Of a stretch of DNA of 64,000 nt, positions 1 through 10,995 are shown one piece after another. Every line of letters begins with the position of its first letter. Position 1 is the stretch's first letter. Source of the stretch: Paroedura picta. Lineage: Eukaryota > Chordata > Lepidosauria > Squamata > Gekkonidae. The translations under genes were made by a program, and so were the position numbers. The notes under the pieces were generated by a model that was not told where the DNA came from, did no database searches, and was given only the letters and a program-made list of their open reading frames with translations. The stretch is taken from assembly GCF_049243985.1 (NCBI RefSeq), contig NC_135371.1, forward strand, positions 1,203,501 to 1,267,500, written 5' to 3'.

Positions 1-560
1 AGGAGATTTTAGAGAGTGGACTGGAGCTATGATGGAGGAAGACCACCGGACAGATCACTCTGCAGGCACGGGGCCAACACCCTCTGCCCTGACCCGATAG
101 CTGAGGCAAGCCCAGTCCCTGGTGAATATTTGGAGGGGAGGCCTGCAAGGACTTGGGTGGGAGTCCCTCCGAAGAACACTGGGGAACATGCTGCAGCTCC
201 AGACCCCACCTGCAGACCACCTTAGGGTCTCCTGGCTACATGACACACACCCCAGGCGATAAATAAATAACCCAGCATCTGTAAGCGAGGGAGGGGGTCA
301 CCTTTGGAGTTCCAACACGTGGTGGGCAGGGCCACAAAATGGCTGCCACAGGAGGCCGAAGCAGCCACAAAAATGGCTGCACCAGTACAGATCCTGGCAC
401 GGTGGTGGCAGCAAATGTTTAAAAACTCTGCCCAGCCAATCTAATCTCCAGCAGCCAACCAGAAGCACCACTGGGCCTCACCCACTTTCTCAAAAACCCT
501 GTCAGGCACCTGGAAAGTTACTGGCAGGAATCCCTGCTTTAAAATCAGTATAGGTGACAT
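1..560. other. left flank, no gene recognised
   Basis: No exon with splice sites or protein motif is visible. The stretch is moderately GC-rich and includes two close 'aaaatggctgc' blocks near 338 and 372. It may be old repeat sequence, but I cannot name a family. Confidence 0.3.
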
Positions 561-574
561 CTAAGACAAAGAAG

Positions 575-915
575 AAGAGTTAGTTCTTATATGCCACTTT
601 TCTCTACCCGAAGGAGGCTCAAAGTGTCTTCCAGTCGCCTTCCCTTTCCTCTCCCCACAACAGACACCCTGTGAGGGAGGGGAGGCTGAGAGAGCCCTGA
701 GATTACTGAAGAAGAAGAAGAAGAGTTGGTTCTTATATGCGGCTTTTCTCTACCCGAAGGAGTCTCAAAGCGGCTTCTGATGGCCTTCCCTTTCCTCGCT
801 GCACAACAGACACCCTGTGAGAGAGCCCTGAGATTACTGCTCAGTCAGAACAGCTCTATCAGGGCTCTGATGAGCCCAAGGTCACCCAGCTGGATGCATG
901 AGGAGGAACATTAAA
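575..915 (-). repeat. two adjacent MIR-like tRNA-derived SINEs, partial
   Basis: Two head-to-tail copies start with the element's 3' tail (poly-GAA, then a complement of 'ATATAAGAACCAACTC') near 575 and 711. The first stops at about 705. The second runs to about 915 and lacks most of the tRNA head. The full element, seen elsewhere in this window, has a tRNA-like head with A box 'TGGTGTAGTGGTTA' and B box 'GGTTTGATTCC', a CORE-like middle and a tail resembling L2-clade LINEs. Confidence 0.7.
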
Positions 916-1062
916 ATCATCAATGAAAGAATACATGCATTTATTGTAAAGTGATTGAAAACAATTTATTGGCCCAAATAATAGCCTCAACACAGAATAA
1001 AATTATACCATCTCCTCAAAGAAGGACCACATGTGACCCTGACCATCTGCATTTCAGCTGAA

Positions 1063-1328
1063 GAAGTGCTGTTTTTCTGTACCCCACTTCCAACTACCTT
1101 AAGGAGTCTCAAAGTGGCTTACAAACACCTTTCCCTTCCTCTCTTTGCAGCAGAAGTCCTGTGAGGTAGGCGGGGCTGAGAGAGCTCTGCAAGAACTGCT
1201 CTGTGAGAACAGCCCTAAGAGAACTGCTTGGCCCAAAGTCACCCAGCTGACTACATGTGGAGGAGGAGTGGGGAATCAAGCCCAGTGCACTAGATGAGTC
1301 TGCCACTCTAACCACCACACCATGCTGG
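1063..1328 (-). repeat. MIR-like tRNA-derived SINE, near full length
   Basis: The copy runs from the tail side ('taccccacttccaactacc') to the complement of the tRNA A box ('taaccaccacaccatgct'). It is on the minus strand and clearly diverged, so it is not young. Confidence 0.75.
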
Positions 1329-1376
1329 AGATATACAGCCAGCTTATTCAGGTTAGGAACTTCCTGACGCACGCAC

Positions 1377-1378
1377 GA

Positions 1379-1432
<54 letters not shown>
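1377..1432. repeat. (GCAA)n microsatellite
   Basis: About 13 units of a tetranucleotide repeat directly follow the SINE and a short spacer. The tract produces a spurious Leu/Ala/Cys-rich reading frame on the minus strand. Confidence 0.95.
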
Positions 1433-1694
1433 AAGATGCACAGAATCTCCTCCTGGGTCCAGGTTACAGCCAGCAGCTCTTAACCATGACGCCATGGAGG
1501 CTTTTGCTTCAGGGGTCAAACATACAAACTGCGCCTTGCACAATGGTGCCAGACTTTGAACTAACCATCATTTCGAAAAGCTGGACCCAGTGGAAATGGC
1601 CTCAAAATCCAGGCAGAGATCTGACTAAGAAGCCTCTTCCTAAATAACCTCCTTCCCAGGTTGAGGACACCTCTTTAGGATGGGAATTCTAATG

Positions 1695-2130
1695 TTTATT
1701 TATTTACTATTATTATTAATTTCTTAAATTTCTATCCTGCCCTTCCCCAAGGACTCAGAGCAGCTTACAATGATGTATAAATTGCAATGGTTAAAACACT
1801 TGAAAACTAATAATTTACATTCAAAACCATCCAAGTTCAGAGCTCCTTCTCTACCGGAGAGGAAGGGAATAAAGTTATAGAGTTGTTCCCAGCTGTGTCC
1901 AGGCATGTGTTGTTTCTGCATGCAAGTAGGGAGGCCAGCGCGTGGATGTAGGCCTCAGCCACAGGCCTGGCAGAGCAGTTCTGTTTCACTGGCCCTGAGG
2001 AACTGTTTGGAGTCCCGCAGGGCCCGGATCTCGCCCAGAAGGTTGTTCCGCCAGGCGGGGCCAGGTCTGGAAAGGCCCTGCCTCTGGTTGAGGCCCATTT
2101 CATTTATCTGGGCCAGGGGACCATGAGACG
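1695..2130 (-). repeat. CR1/L2-clade LINE 3' fragment
   Basis: The stretch has the 'ctatcctgcccttcccc' type LINE tail near 1732 followed by the same noncoding block found near 17600, 40210 and 45700 ('ggcagagcagttctg', 'aggcggggccaggtctgg'). Copies elsewhere support a dispersed repeat. Exact family is not assigned. Confidence 0.55.
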
Positions 2131-2424
2131 GTTCTGTGTGCTCAAACATTTGTAACTCCAGAGAACATCAATCTCAGCTGCATCAATTCTGCTCCAGAGA
2201 ACATCAATCTCAACTGCAGTACGGAGCCAGGAGCGTAGAACAGTTTGGGAATATTGTACAATGTTTTTGTTTTGAGGCTATTATTGGGATGTAGGAGGTT
2301 TTTCTCTTTATCCTGAATGAGACTCTTGGTTTGTCAAAAGGTCCCCAAGGAGGAGATCTTCTACCTCATCTGTTTATTTGTTTTTAAACTGGAGATGCAG
2401 GAGGTTCAACCTTAAGAGCTTTTT

Positions 2425-2522
2425 TTATACCCCACTTTTTACTACCCAAAGGAGTAACAAAGTGGCTTACAAACACTTTTCCCTTTTCCTCCTCACCACA
2501 GACACCCTGTAATATTTGGAGC
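2425..2522 (-). repeat. MIR-like SINE, 3' part only
   Basis: Only the tail half is present ('ataccccactttttactaccc' through 'cagacaccctg'). Confidence 0.65.
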
Positions 2523-2857
2523 TTGCTTCATCCATATTTTCAGTAATATTTCAGGTTTATTGAGTCGGATCCCACACCACATGAGAGGAGCATTCCTCTA
2601 AAAGCAAGGAAATTTCCTTTTTTAAAAAAAAGCAAAACAGAGAGAGATTGGAATACAAGCTGCGGTTAATAAACTTGTTATGAGCTCTAAGCCTTCTTTC
2701 ACAACGACGATTTTCAAACAGATGAACAAGACACAGAATGGTTCTACCAGCACTTGGGGTACACGAGGACTGCTAATCTCCACAAGAATGTTTGCCTACT
2801 CACTTCCAAAAATGGTTTAGAAGATCCACATCTCCCGCCTGCACAGGCTCAGCAGTA

Positions 2858-3066
2858 AAAGCAGCAGAACAAAGTCGGAGTCCAGGATCACCTTTAAGAC
2901 CAACAAATTTAATTCGGGGGAGAAGCTTCCACATGCAGGCACACTTCTTCAGATAGCATGTCCCCTGGAAGAAATGTGCATGCACATTAAAGCTTCTAAA
3001 CAGAATTAAATTTTATTGGCCTTAAAGCTGCCACTGGACTTGAACTTTGTTCTGCTGCTTCAGACT
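2858..3066. repeat. fold-back element (FB1)
   Basis: The left arm 'aagcagcagaacaaagt...ggagtccagg' and the complement of the right arm near 3066 match over about 65 bp, including the diagnostic core 'CTTTAAGACCAACAAA'. Between them are 'cacacttcttcag' and related sequence. It belongs to the same family as FB2 (29231), FB3 (38641) and FB4 (41869). Confidence 0.65.
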
Positions 3067-3179
3067 AACACAGACTAACACAGTAAGAACAGTTGATTTA
3101 GGTGCTGGTCTGAAGCAGCAGAACAAAATTCGAGGCCAGGGACACCTCTGAAAGCAACAACCTTGAATTCAAAGTATAT

Positions 3180-3376
3180 GGAGGAAGAGCTGCGTTTTTG
3201 TACCCCACCTTTTACTCCCTGAAGGAGTCTCAAAGGGGCTTACAATTGCCTACCCTTCCTCTCCCCACAACAGACACCTTATCAGATAGGTGGGGCTGAG
3301 AGAGCTCCGAGATAAATTCCTGTGTGATAACAGCTCTAACAGGACTGTGACTAGCCCAAGGTCACCTAGTTGGCTG
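3180..3376 (-). repeat. MIR-like SINE, partial
   Basis: Tail and CORE-like middle are present ('gaggaagagctgcgttttt' to 'cacctagttggctgc'). The tRNA head is missing. A 30-bp piece of the GC-rich 'cctggaggctgg' repeat follows near 3447-3480. Confidence 0.65.
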
Positions 3377-3884
3377 CAAGCAAGCAATCCATTTTCTCCA
3401 GGGGAACTCAGCTCTGCAATCTGGTGAGAAGCTGTCAGTCTGGGGGATCCCCAGGTCCCGCCTGGAGGCTGGCACCCCTAATTTCAGTAGCCCAACAGTT
3501 CACCAGGTGCATCAGAGTCATGCCAATAAGGTGATTCTGCCTTCAGAAGAGAAGAAACAAAAGAGCTGCCGTCCAAAGGAGACGTAATCCCAGAGGTCAT
3601 GATGCTGGTTTACCCACTTTGTGGGCCGAGCCAATATTCCATAGAGGCAAGAAACAGGATCAAGCCAGAGAGACCTATGCCATCCCCAAGACCAGGAGCG
3701 AAAAAGAAGCAAGATCAAAATTGCTGTTTGTGGGCAGAGACTGTGAACCATTTCAGAGGAAGCTGCCAGCGTAAATTAGTCAGACCCACCAGACTCTTTC
3801 GGAAGAATTAGAAGGACTCCACCTTCAAATTACAGCAGCTCTTATTTATTTTAGGAATAAATCCTTAGTCTGGGGCTCAGTTCC
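3377..3884. other. no gene recognised
   Basis: Apart from the short GC-rich repeat piece near 3447-3480, nothing recognisable is seen. Short open frames on both strands have no motif. Confidence 0.3.
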
Positions 3885-4081
3885 TAAAAAGGAGTCCCAA
3901 GGTGATTTACAAGCACCTTCCTCTCCCTACACCCTGTGAAGTAGGTGAGAGAGAGAGATCTGAGAGAGCTGCTCTAATGGGACTGTGACTGACCCAAGAG
4001 CACCTGTCTGGCTGGATGTGGAGGAGGAGTGGGGAATCAAACCCAGCTCTCCAGATTAACCACGACACCAGGCTGGCTCTT
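3885..4081 (-). repeat. MIR-like SINE with tRNA head
   Basis: It ends at 4060-4081 with the complement of the A box ('accacgacaccaggctgg') and includes the B box complement 'gggaatcaaaccc'. It lies in the 3' flank of gene A. Confidence 0.7.
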
Positions 4082-4394
4082 GAAGAAGTCTCTTTGAACC
4101 AACAAACGTGCTTTGTGTTTGGGATTTTCTGTGATAGCAGCTCTGGTTCTCTCGTTAAGACCTACATTGGCCATTGGCCAGGACTCAGGAGAGTCTGAAT
4201 TCTGTATCAATTCCCAGGAGCTAGAAACATGGCTAGTCTGGCCAGCCAGATTTAATTCATCCATTATTTAAGGTTAAGCAGACATATTAAATTTATTTCC
4301 ACTTTCTGGGTTACAACCGTATTACGGTCCGATTTCTCCATTAAGGTCACTGTGCTGTTTGCTGGCACCTCTGTTTTCATCCCCCGCACTGGTT

Positions 4395-5521
4395 TTACGT
4401 TTGAACTATTATAATCTGCTCATTCAGATAGATAGTAAAGTATTGGAAATTTCCTTCTTGGGTTGGTTCGTAACTCAGGGTATTCTGGGAGCAGGCGGCA
4501 TTCTGGGAAACGGGGACAACCTCCGAGCCTAGAGCAGGTGTAACCAAGTGGGCGATCGCAGGATCCTTTTTCCAGCCCCCCGAGTGGACCCTCTGATGCG
4601 AAATGAGATTGGTCTTCTTATTGAAGCTCTTCCCACACTCCAAGCACTGGAACGACTTCTCCCCTGTGTGGATTCGTTGGTGGGAAGTCAGATTGTGGCT
4701 CCAGCTGAAGCTCTTCCCACACTGCAGGCATCTGAAGGGCTTCTCCCCCGTGTGTGTCCTCTGGTGCGACGTGAGGCTCGAACTCCGGCTGAAGCTCTTC
4801 CCGCACTCCAGGCATTTATAGGGCTTCTCCCCAGTGTGGATCCTCTGGTGAGAAGTCAGGTGTGCATTCTGGTGGAAGCTCTTCCCGCATTCGGAACAGG
4901 TGTAGGGTTTCTCGCCGGTGTGGATTCTTTCATGGGAATTGAGATCTCTCCTTTGAGAAAAGCTCTTCCCGCACTCGGAGCAACTGTAGGGTTTCTCCCC
5001 CGTGTGGATTCGTTGGTGGGAAGTCAGGTTGTGGCTCCAGCTGAAGCTCTTCCCGCACTGCAGGCATTTGAAAGGCTTCTCCCCCGAGTGGGTTTTCAGG
5101 TGGGAAGTCAGGCATTCGTTCTGAATGAAGCTCTTCCCACACTGCAGGCATTTGAAGGGCTTCTCCCCCGTGTGGACTCTCTGGTGGGTGATGAGTTTCG
5201 CCCTCTGCCGGAAGCTCTTCCCGCACTCCAGGCATTTGAAGGGCTTCTCCCCAGTGTGGATCTTCCAGTGAGCCTTCAGGCTGGACTTCCAGCTCAGACT
5301 TTTCCCACACACCAAGCATTTTCTCTTCCGCTTCCCTTTCTCCATTTTTTCTTCAATGGGGATTTTGTAGACGTCGACACCCTGAGAAGGTGAGGATTTA
5401 CTCCTCCTCTTCTGCACTTGGCCCTCGGTTTTCCTTCTCTGTCGGTCTGCCCCTTTGCCCGGGTCTTTCCCCCTGGACAGCCCTTCTGCTTCCGTCTCTT
5501 TTCCGTTCTCCCACGCGATAC
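4395..5521 (-). CDS. ZNF-A terminal exon: nine C2H2 zinc fingers
   Basis: This is the last exon of a SCAN-KRAB-C2H2 gene, expected to be a nuclear sequence-specific DNA-binding protein. The acceptor is CAG|GTATCGCG at 5521. Joined to the KRAB exon (phase 1) it reads on as [14 protein letters not shown], then a basic spacer and nine fingers from CLVCGKSL to CLECGKSF separated by HTGEKP linkers. Contact residues at -1,2,3,6 are WSSA, QAKT, QECS, WHNS, QRDS, QAHS, RSSS, WHNS, KTNS. Fingers 4 and 8 have the same recognition residues, a sign of internal duplication. The C-terminal tail of about 55 residues has no motif. Whole protein is about 587 aa with all phases matching. Finger fold is certain; target is unknown. 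Confidence 0.93.
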
Positions 5522-5897
5522 CTGCTCGAATAGGCAGAGGGAGAGAAGGTAAAGTCTTGAGGCAGAAAGGTAGACTCTCAGCAGTGGACCAACAGCAGGC
5601 CCAACCGCAGGGGTCTCCACCCCCCCATCAAGACAATCCTCGTGTGCCTTTCCCCTCACCGCTCCGACATGGAGGAGGGTTGTGGGTGGGTCTGAAGCAG
5701 CAGAACAAACTTTGGGTCCGGGGGCGCCTTCGAGAGACGGGAGTCTGCAAGATCTGTCGTGTGCATGACTCATATCTCACTGGGGGCATCAGAGGAGAGG
5801 GGAAGTTAGCAAGTTAAGTCTCCTCCTGTGCCCCAATCGGCTCTTTTTCATCTTTTCCTCTTGGCTTTGGCCAACCTGCAAACTGGGAGACGCTTAC

Positions 5898-6024
5898 CTA
5901 GAGAAGCCACCAGCCCGTAAGTCTCCTCCATGACTTCCTTGTGCAGGCTCCTCTGGCCTGGATCCAGCGCGGCCCACTCCTCCTCGGTGAAATACACGGC
6001 TACCTCCTCAAAGGTGACCGGCCC
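5898..6024 (-). CDS. ZNF-A KRAB-A exon
   Basis: The exon is exactly 127 bp, the canonical KRAB A-box size, between TTTCAG|GGGCCGG and CTAG|GTAAGC. It reads [17 protein letters not shown], then [18 protein letters not shown] and LVASLG, so the core VAVYF, EEW, LD, Q and VM positions are intact. KRAB A-boxes of this type are known to recruit the TRIM28/KAP1 corepressor in mammals; that role here is inference. No B-box exon is seen between this exon and the finger exon. Confidence 0.93.
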
Positions 6025-6062
6025 CTGAAAGAAGGAATGTTTGGCCTTCATGGAGAACAAAA

Positions 6063-6319
6063 AGAAGAGGAGAGCTGGGCTTTTATACCCCGCTTATCAC
6101 TACCCAAAGTGGCTTACAAATACCCTTCCCTTCCTCTCCCCACAGTAGATGCTCAGTGAGGCAGGTGGGGCTGAGAGAGCTCTAGGAGAGCTGTTCTCAC
6201 AGAGAACTGGGAGTGGCCCAGAGTCACCCAGCTAGCTGCACAGGAAGGAGGAGTGGGGAATCAAACCCAGGCTCCAGAGTAGAGGCTGCCGCTCTTAGCC
6301 ACTACGCCCAGCTGGCCCT
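6063..6319 (-). repeat. MIR-like SINE, full length
   Basis: It lies in the intron just upstream of the KRAB exon of gene A, from the tail ('gaagaggagagctgg') to the A-box complement ('ttagccactacgcccagctgg'). Confidence 0.75.
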
Positions 6320-6433
6320 CAGCCCTTCCCTTGAAGCATACGGGGCCTTCTGAGTGGTTCCTTTGGGCCCAGAGAAATGTGGGGCAGAGGGAAGCCGCAG
6401 TCAGAATATCGCTTCCAGGGTATCCTCCCTTAC

Positions 6434-6516
6434 CTGACCCAGGGGAGTAGAAATTCTATCTGCTTCACCGCAAGGACCAGCCGATCTCACAGGGACTGAT
6501 GGAAATGATCCATCAC
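6434..6516 (-). CDS. ZNF-A linker exon between SCAN and KRAB (83 bp)
   Basis: An 83-bp exon with acceptor TTCACAG|GTGATGG and donor GTCAG|GTAAGG. It enters in phase 1 and leaves in phase 0, giving GDGSFPSVPVRSAGPC then GEADRISTPLGQ, which joins cleanly to GPVTF of the KRAB exon. The matching exon in gene B (18064-18146) is also exactly 83 bp. No domain is known for it; it looks like a flexible linker. Confidence 0.82.
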
Positions 6517-6785
6517 CTGTGAACCACAGAAGCGTGGGCATGAAAATGACCCAGGGCTGGGGGAACAGATGCCCAGTGAAGGCCGGGACAGATCAGACCG
6601 TGGCTGCTATGCAGGAACAGATTTCTCGCATCCCAGCACAAATGAAAGCACAAATGTTCCAGGCCTCTCGGAAGCAGTATAGTTGCCCCTTCCCACTGAG
6701 TTGTGGGTACAGAATAAATTCAACAAGCAGAGGACGGGTGTGAAAATTCAAGGGATGGGGGGTGGGGTCATATAATGTTCCTTCC

Positions 6786-7180
6786 TAAGAGCACCAGCCC
6801 TGCTGGGTCAGACCAGGGAGGGTCCCTCCAGTCCAGCCTCCCATCCCACCCAGGGGCCAGCCAGTTCCTCCGCAGGGCCAGCCACAGGGCAGAGAGGCTG
6901 AGGCCTTCCCCTGAGAAGACCCTCAGAAGAGCCCTGCTGGGTCAGGCCAGGGAGGGTCCCTCCAGTCCAGCCCCCCGTCTCCCCCAGGGGCCAGCCAGTT
7001 CCTCTGCAGGGCCAGCCACAGGGCAGAGAGGCCGAGGCCTTCCCCTGAGAAGACCCTCAGAAGAGCCCTGCTGGGTCAGACCAGGGAGGGTCCCTCCAGT
7101 CCAGCCCCCCGTCTCCCCCAGGGGCCAGCCAGTTCCTCTGCAGGGCCAGTCACAGGGCAGAGAGACCGAGGCCTTCCCCG
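6786..7180 (-). repeat. 134-bp tandem repeat of a LINE 3' end, three units
   Basis: Three units of a dispersed LINE-tail sequence ('gagccctgctgggtcagacc', 'cctctgcagggccagcc') repeat with a period of 134 bp (unit starts near 6790, 6925, 7059). Units are nearly identical, so the amplification is recent. The same unit junction recurs near 25500 and 48420. It sits in an intron of gene A. Confidence 0.8.
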
Positions 7181-7554
7181 GATGATGCCTCCTGGCTCTG
7201 GGATTCAGAGGATTAGTGCTGTTGAATATGGAGGCTCCCTTCGGTTGCCCTTTGGCAGACTTCTGCTTCATGAATCGAATCCCTTTGGAAAGCTGTTAAT
7301 TCCAGCAGCCATCATGACATCCTGTGGCAGTGACCTTCACATTTTAACCCCTCTCTGCGTAAAGTAGTATTTCCTGAACCTACTGCCCATCAGCTTCACT
7401 GGATGCCCCTGAGTTCACTTTCTGGGAGTGGGAGAAAAGGCTCAACCTTTTCCACCACAGGCCTAATTTTACAAACCTCTGTTGTTTTCCCCTTTAGTTG
7501 TCTCTTTTCTAAACAGAAAAGTTCCAGTCTTCAGCATTTTCTCAAATTAAGCAG

Positions 7555-7567
7555 GTGTGTGTGTTTC

Positions 7568-7612
<45 letters not shown>

Positions 7613-7613
7613 T
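7555..7613. repeat. (TG)n(AG)n microsatellite
   Basis: A TG tract passes into an AG tract inside the intron of gene A. Confidence 0.9.
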
Positions 7614-7757
7614 CTGCTGTAATGTTGCATAACACTCCTGGGCATTTATTCTTGATGTTGAACTTGTAGTGGGAATTTTAACGCCCATCTCTTCTGCTTT
7701 GGCAGCATTGGTAGGCTTATAGCAAAGGCAGGGAACAATTCTCCCGGCACCCCTTAC

Positions 7758-7878
7758 CCATCGAGGCCTCCCCGGAGCCCCCCTCCGATTTTGGTTTCTT
7801 CCCCGTCTGCAGCAGCCCCCGTGGGGTCGCTTCCGGGCCCTTCTCTGCCTCTGGGAAGGTCTTTTCCAACAGGCCAAC
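7758..7878 (-). CDS. ZNF-A exon after SCAN (121 bp)
   Basis: The exon has acceptor CTTCCAG|GTTGGCC and donor GATGG|GTAAGG, phase 0 in and phase 1 out. It reads [19 protein letters not shown] and continues to GGSGEASMG. An FPEAEKGP-type stretch is usual after the SCAN exon in reptile SCAN-KRAB zinc-finger proteins. It has no known fold. The frame joins the SCAN and the 83-bp linker exon without a break. Confidence 0.82.
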
Positions 7879-8068
7879 CTGGAAGAGAAGCAAAGGTCCT
7901 CAGCAGAGAGGAATTCAAAAGGGACCAGGGCAGGCGACAAGGTCGGGGTGGGAGGGTAGGCCATCTTGGGCCTGGAGGATTCTGAAAACAACCTGCCCCC
8001 ATTGTGAAGGGGGGGGGCATCCTTTTCCTCCCCCACCTCTGGGAATCACTCAAATGAGTCGGCCTCAC

Positions 8069-8374
8069 CTGCCCGTCCCGCTGGCTGCTCTCGGCCTGGC
8101 TGAGGAGGAAGCCTTCGGCCAGGGCCACCGCCTGGGCGCTGCTCTCCGGCCCGCATCCTCTCACCCAGCCCTGCATCTCCGGGGGCAGGAGGGCCAGGAA
8201 CTGCTCCAGGACCACCAGGTCCAGCATCTGCCTCTTGGTGCTCCTCTCTGGCTCCAGCCAGCGGCGGCACAGACGGTGGAGCCGGCTGCACACCTCCCGG
8301 GGCCCCACCGTCTCCTCGTAGCTGGACCCCCTGAATCGCTGGCGCCACGCATCCTCCACTGGGATTTCGGCCAT
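8069..8374 (-). CDS. ZNF-A SCAN domain exon
   Basis: The exon encodes a SCAN dimerisation domain: WRQRF, then [39 protein letters not shown], and [14 protein letters not shown]. The donor is GGGCAG|GTGAGG. SCAN domains are leucine-rich helical modules that let these zinc-finger proteins pair with each other. The start chosen is MAEIPVED at 8374; an in-frame ATG at 8464 (MDERASAG) would add 30 residues. The usual N-terminal EFWERTVQ segment, present in gene B, is missing here, so the SCAN is slightly short at its N-terminus. Confidence 0.9.
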
Positions 8375-8639
8375 TGTTCCTTCCCCGAATGCCCCTCGCT
8401 TCCCCGCATGACGGACGAGAGCCCCTTTCCATAGGTGGGAGCCGGCTGAGGCCCTCTCGTCCATTTTCTCGCCTTCCTGGCGGGACCCCCGCTGGGCCCA
8501 GGAGCAATTTCGTTTTCTTCTGCCAGAGTTCTCTCTACGGTCAAAAACGAAGCCTCAGCAGGCCGGATTCCGACTTCCTGCAGAAACAAACCCACCCCTT
8601 GTTCTGCGAACAACCCCTCCACCGCCTGGAGAGGTCGGG

Positions 8640-9110
8640 GTCGGCCCTGTGGCTCTGCGAGGGGCCAGGCTCCTGCCCAGGGGCAGCACGGAGGGAGGGG
8701 CAGGAGGGCACCCTCGGCCCCCTCCCTCGGAAGGACCCCTCCTCTCCAGGGCAGGCGGCACAGACCTCAGTCCTGCCCCCCCCCATGAGAAAGGGCTGCT
8801 TGGAGGGGAAGTGCGGGGATGCCACCCTCCAGGGACGCTTGGGTCTCTCTCCAGACCGCAAGGCTCAGCCCCCCCCCCCAAGAAAGGTGCTGCTGGGGGG
8901 GGGACTCTGTGGCCTTCTGCCCGAGGGATGTCCAGGGATGCCAGCCTCCAGGTGGGGACTGGGGATCCCCCGGAAGGACCCCTCCTCTCCAGGCGGCAGA
9001 GCTCAGTCCCCCCCTGGAGAAAAGGGCTGCGGGGGGGGGGGCTCTGGTGCCTTGCAACCCCTTCGTGTTCCTCCCCTCCCCCTCCCCTCCCGAAGGCCTC
9101 TGGGGCCGGG
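8640..9110. repeat. GC-rich 'GATGCCAGCCTCCAGG' repeat, several copies
   Basis: At least three partial copies carry 'gatgccagcctccaggtgg', 'tggggatcccccggaa', 'ctcctctccaggcggcagag' and 'agaaagggctgct' motifs. They lie between the first exon and the SCAN exon of gene A. The same repeat occurs at 26520-27190, 40860-41290, 51040-51380 and 55860-56090. Family not identified. Confidence 0.7.
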
Positions 9111-9178
9111 GGGGGGCGCTGGCGGGGGTCTCTCCAGGGCCCGGTTGGGGCGGGGGTCTTCCTCCCCTCCCCCCTCAC

Positions 9179-9344
9179 CGCGCGGGGTCCGGATCCGGCG
9201 CTGCCAGCCGCCCAGGCCGCTTTCCCCGCAGAGGGAGGCGGGGCGGGGGGCGGGTCGACCCCTCCCCTCCCCCTCCCCCTCCCGACCCTCCCGCCTTTGG
9301 GGGTCCGTCTAGGAAGGCGGAGGCGCTCCGTTTTTTAACCCTTC
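9179..9344 (-). promoter_or_regulatory. ZNF-A promoter block and noncoding exon 1
   Basis: In gene direction the block reads AAGGGTTAA at 9344-9335, then CTAG at 9312-9309 (29-bp spacing), followed by a GC-rich leader and a splice donor CGCG|GTGAGG at 9179. The surrounding region from about 8600 to 9550 is a CpG-rich island. The same block marks seven of the eight genes. Transcription start is inferred, not seen. Confidence 0.7.
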
Positions 9345-9559
9345 CGGGCCGGCGGAGGCGGCCTCCCCGCGAGGCTCCCTCCGGATTCCCCTCCGAAGCG
9401 GATCCCGCGGCCCTCCCGCCCTCCCTTCCATCCCGGACTGAGCTTTCTCCTTTCTTCCTTCCTCCCGCACGCCGCGGCGACGCCTTCGACAGGCGCGGAA
9501 TTGCCATGCTCCCGGCCGGGGCGGGAGATTTCCCGGCCGCTTATCCCCCTGCTCCTCAT

Positions 9560-10300
9560 GGCGGCAGCTGGCCCTTCCCTGCTCCCCCCCCACCCCAAGC
9601 ATGAGTGAGCTCTCAAGGTCCCTCTGCAGGCCTGCACTCCTCTCCCCCTCCACAGTTCTCCTTGATCCGCTCTCCTCCGGGGGGGGGGGGGGCGTGGCAG
9701 GGAGGCGTGGCCAGCCGTATCACTGACTTGTGTCAAGGGCTCCTCCCCCGTCCAAAGGCTGAAAAGGGTTGGCTGGGAGTGTCGGAGAGTTTGACAGCTC
9801 TGCTCAGGGAAAGAGGTCCAGAGAGCCAGTTTGGGTGGCCACGCCTCAGCCACGACCACCCCCCTAACTCGGAGGCATGGGGAGGGGGGGAGCACACTTC
9901 TTCATTCACAGCCAAGTCTCCTTTCCTGGGGGGGGGGGAATGAAACAAGACTCTTTTTATCTTACCTTTGATATTTTATTATGTAAAAACCTCAATACCT
10001 GGCTGGGTCAATTTGTAAGGCAGAGATCCGTGTGGAGCCACCGTTACGCAGGGAAGAGTCCGTCCCGCCTCCCGCTCCGCTGGAGAGCAAACCGGTAGCT
10101 AAAAACCTTTCTGCACGAAGCCTTGGCAGCCGGCAAAGCAGGGACGTTGTGCTAGCATACCAGCAAGCTCCATCTAACTCCTAGCCCAAGGAAAGCACCA
10201 AAACTCAAACGGGAGACACGGCCCTGCACAGACACATCAACACAGTCCTGCAGCAGCTGGGCCCTGTGACGATTACAAGGGAGGGAGGAACAGAGTATGC
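9560..10300. other. upstream flank of ZNF-A, no gene recognised
   Basis: The GC-rich island fades by about 9950, with several G or C runs. No exon or named repeat is recognised. A (CA)n tract follows at about 10308-10336. Confidence 0.35.
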
Positions 10301-10344
10301 CCCCCCCTCACACACACAAACACACACACACACGCACCACTTTC

Positions 10345-10475
10345 ATCCTCAGCATCCAACAGCCCCAGGTCTGAAGCCTGAGTCCAGGGCTTGGAAGAAT
10401 AAAGCTTCCTTGGTCTTCGAGGTGCCCCCTGGACTCAAACTTTGTTCTGTTGTTTCAGACCGTCGCAGCTGCCCA
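10345..10475 (+). repeat. single arm of the fold-back family
   Basis: It carries the core 'aataaagcttccttggtctt', 'ggtgccccctggactcaaac' and 'gttgtttcagacc'. Only one arm is present. Confidence 0.6.
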
Positions 10476-10854
10476 TCGGAGTTTATTCACAGGTATATTG
10501 CTCTTGAACATGGAGGTTCCGTTTAGCGATCATGGCTATGAACGATTGGTGAGGCCAGTTCTAGAATGGGAGCGACTCCCTTTTTACAGCCCCTGCTCCG
10601 TCTTGTGGTTGTGAGTTCGGTAAGTCAATGACGGAAGTGTCTCCTTTCCGCTGCTCTTCCATTCCATGGAGAAAAACGGGCTTCAGCGTTGTGAGATGGG
10701 AAAGAAACGCAATTTTACTTTCTTTTTTCCTATTCCCATTCTTTAAAGACTGCTCAAGCCTCCATAAAACCTCAACCACATCTTTTTTCTAAACTAAAAA
10801 GCACACAAACTCTTATTACATTAAAAAAAAAATTCTTCCAAGAAGTTCAGTTGA

Positions 10855-10995
10855 CCCCTTTCTTATCCTCATAACAGCCCTGTGAGGTAGGCTAGGCTGA
10901 GAAAGAGGGACTGGCCCCAGGATCACCAGCAAGGTTGTTGGCTGCGTAGGGATTTGAACCCAGTTCCTTCCTGGTCACAGTCCAGCAGCACATCG
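10855..10995 (-). repeat. tRNA-derived SINE fragment
   Basis: The B-box complement 'ggatttgaaccca' and a CORE-like 'ccctgtgaggtagg' block are present. It is more diverged than the other MIR-like copies. Confidence 0.5.

Noticed and set aside
1109-1543. 144-codon minus-strand frame with a Leu-Leu-Ala-Cys tract
   Set aside because: The tract is translation of the (GCAA)n microsatellite; the rest is SINE.
4548-5393. 281-codon open frame on the plus strand across the ZNF-A finger exon
   Set aside because: It is the antisense of the finger repeats. The 84-bp period of the array keeps the opposite strand open, giving repeats such as EALPTLQA. No start context or independent motif.
8374-9604. Long Pro/Arg/Gly-rich open frames over the ZNF-A island
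   Set aside because: They arise from GC-rich sequence with few stop codons and are present in several frames on both strands. No conserved domain or splice support.
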